Below, piece after piece: positions 7,986 to 8,305 of a stretch of DNA of 8,305 bases. Source of the DNA: Phycisphaerales bacterium UBA854 (GTDB lineage: Bacteria; Planctomycetota; Phycisphaerae; Phycisphaerales; SM1A02); NCBI GenBank assembly GCA_002295885.1, contig DBGM01000017.1:1-8305 (forward strand), written 5' to 3'. The notes under the pieces were generated by a model. It worked only from the letters and a program-made list of their open reading frames with translations. It was not told where the DNA came from and ran no database searches. The position numbers and the translations under genes are program-made. Each line of letters opens with the position of its first letter. Positions within the stretch are counted from its first letter, which is position 1.

Positions 7986-7998
7986 GCCCCGTAGGGGC
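7986..7998. repeat. Short inverted repeat GCCCC-GTA-GGGGC in the gdhA leader
   Basis: Perfect 5-bp arms around a 3-nt centre, just downstream of the proposed gdhA start point and 27 nt before the gdhA ATG. It could be an operator or a small leader hairpin. It is also upstream of tyrA on the other strand. GC-rich palindromes this short can arise by chance in DNA of this composition. Confidence 0.3.
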
Positions 7999-8012
7999 CC
8001 ATCCCTCATTTC

Positions 8013-8017
8013 AGGAA
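8013..8017 (+). promoter_or_regulatory. Ribosome binding site of gdhA
   Basis: AGGAA ends 7 nt before the ATG at 8025, a normal distance. It fixes the gdhA start and contrasts with mtfA and tyrA, which show no such site. Confidence 0.7.
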
Positions 8018-8024
8018 CCGTGGC

Positions 8025-8305
8025 ATGACCACCACCATCGAGCAGACAGCGGCGCGTTCTCCCTTCGTCAACGAGTTCATGCATGCACTCTCGGAGCGGA
8101 ATCCCGGGGAGCATGAGTATCTGCAGGCCGTCGAGGAGTGCATCGTCTCGCTCGAGAAGGTCGTGGAGCGGCATCCCGAGTACAAGGCCGCGAGCATCCT
8201 CGATCGGATCGTCGAGCCCGAGCGGATTCTCCAGTTCCGGGTGAGTTGGATGGATGACCAGGGCGAAGTGCACGTCAATCGCGGCTACCGGGTCCAGTTC
8301 AACGG
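8025..8305 (+). CDS. gdhA: NADP-type glutamate dehydrogenase, N-terminal part (cut by window edge)
   Basis: 93 complete codons to the right edge. Residues 13-93 follow the N-terminus of the E. coli-type hexameric enzyme closely: FMHALSERNPGEHEYLQAV, ILDRIVEPERILQFRVSW (58-75) and VNRGYRVQFN (84-93), the block just before the family's conserved AIGPYKGG motif. The enzyme makes glutamate from 2-oxoglutarate and ammonia with NADPH, in the cytoplasm, and is about 450 residues long. Only the start of the substrate domain is visible here, so the catalytic Lys and the nucleotide-binding domain cannot be checked. The ATG has AGGAA 7 nt upstream. The gene is divergent from tyrA with 122 nt between the two starts. 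Confidence 0.93.
   Translation, partial: MTTTIEQTAARSPFVNEFMHALSERNPGEHEYLQAVEECIVSLEKVVERHPEYKAASILDRIVEPERILQFRVSWMDDQGEVHVNRGYRVQFN

Overview
The window is GC-rich DNA, densely packed with genes and apparently chromosomal. I see no insertion sequence, phage gene, CRISPR array, tRNA or rRNA. The source is most likely a GC-rich Gram-negative bacterium. Separate batA, batB and batC genes behind moxR and a DUF58 gene, uneven use of Shine-Dalgarno sites, and a T-protein type TyrA would fit a planctomycete such as a member of the Phycisphaerae. This is a low-confidence guess, and a gammaproteobacterium is not excluded.

Positions 1-5728, all on the minus strand, hold a six-gene operon read from right to left: moxR (AAA+ ATPase), a DUF58/VWA protein, a BatD-like lipoprotein, batA (VWA), batB (VWA) and batC (TPR protein with a poly-glutamine tail, cut by the left edge). 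Five of the six are joined by 1-4 nt overlaps or a 2-nt gap. A 60-nt gap separates moxR from the DUF58 gene. All three VWA proteins keep the full DxSxS...T...D metal-site residues. Products of such operons are thought to form an inner-membrane assembly in which the MoxR ATPase acts on VWA partners, with BatC and BatD-like parts facing the periplasm. The client is unknown.

Positions 5729-5919 are a divergent intergenic region with a good -10 box for the moxR operon. On its other side mtfA (M90 zinc metallopeptidase, HEFAH) runs rightward from 5920 to 6699 and has no visible ribosome binding site. It converges, with a 6-nt gap, on tyrA (minus strand, 6706-7902), a bifunctional chorismate mutase/prephenate dehydrogenase of tyrosine synthesis with all the main catalytic residues. 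A second divergent intergenic region (7903-8024) carries the promoter and ribosome binding site of a partial NADP-type glutamate dehydrogenase gene, gdhA, which runs off the right edge.

The gene content is made of known families. The points most worth a second look are the pure CAG repeat in batC, the three-VWA MoxR/Bat operon with an extra BatD-like lipoprotein beside mtfA, and several possible translational control features (leaderless mtfA, an upstream ORF before moxR, a hairpin over the DUF58 ribosome binding site). I do not see a clearly new system.
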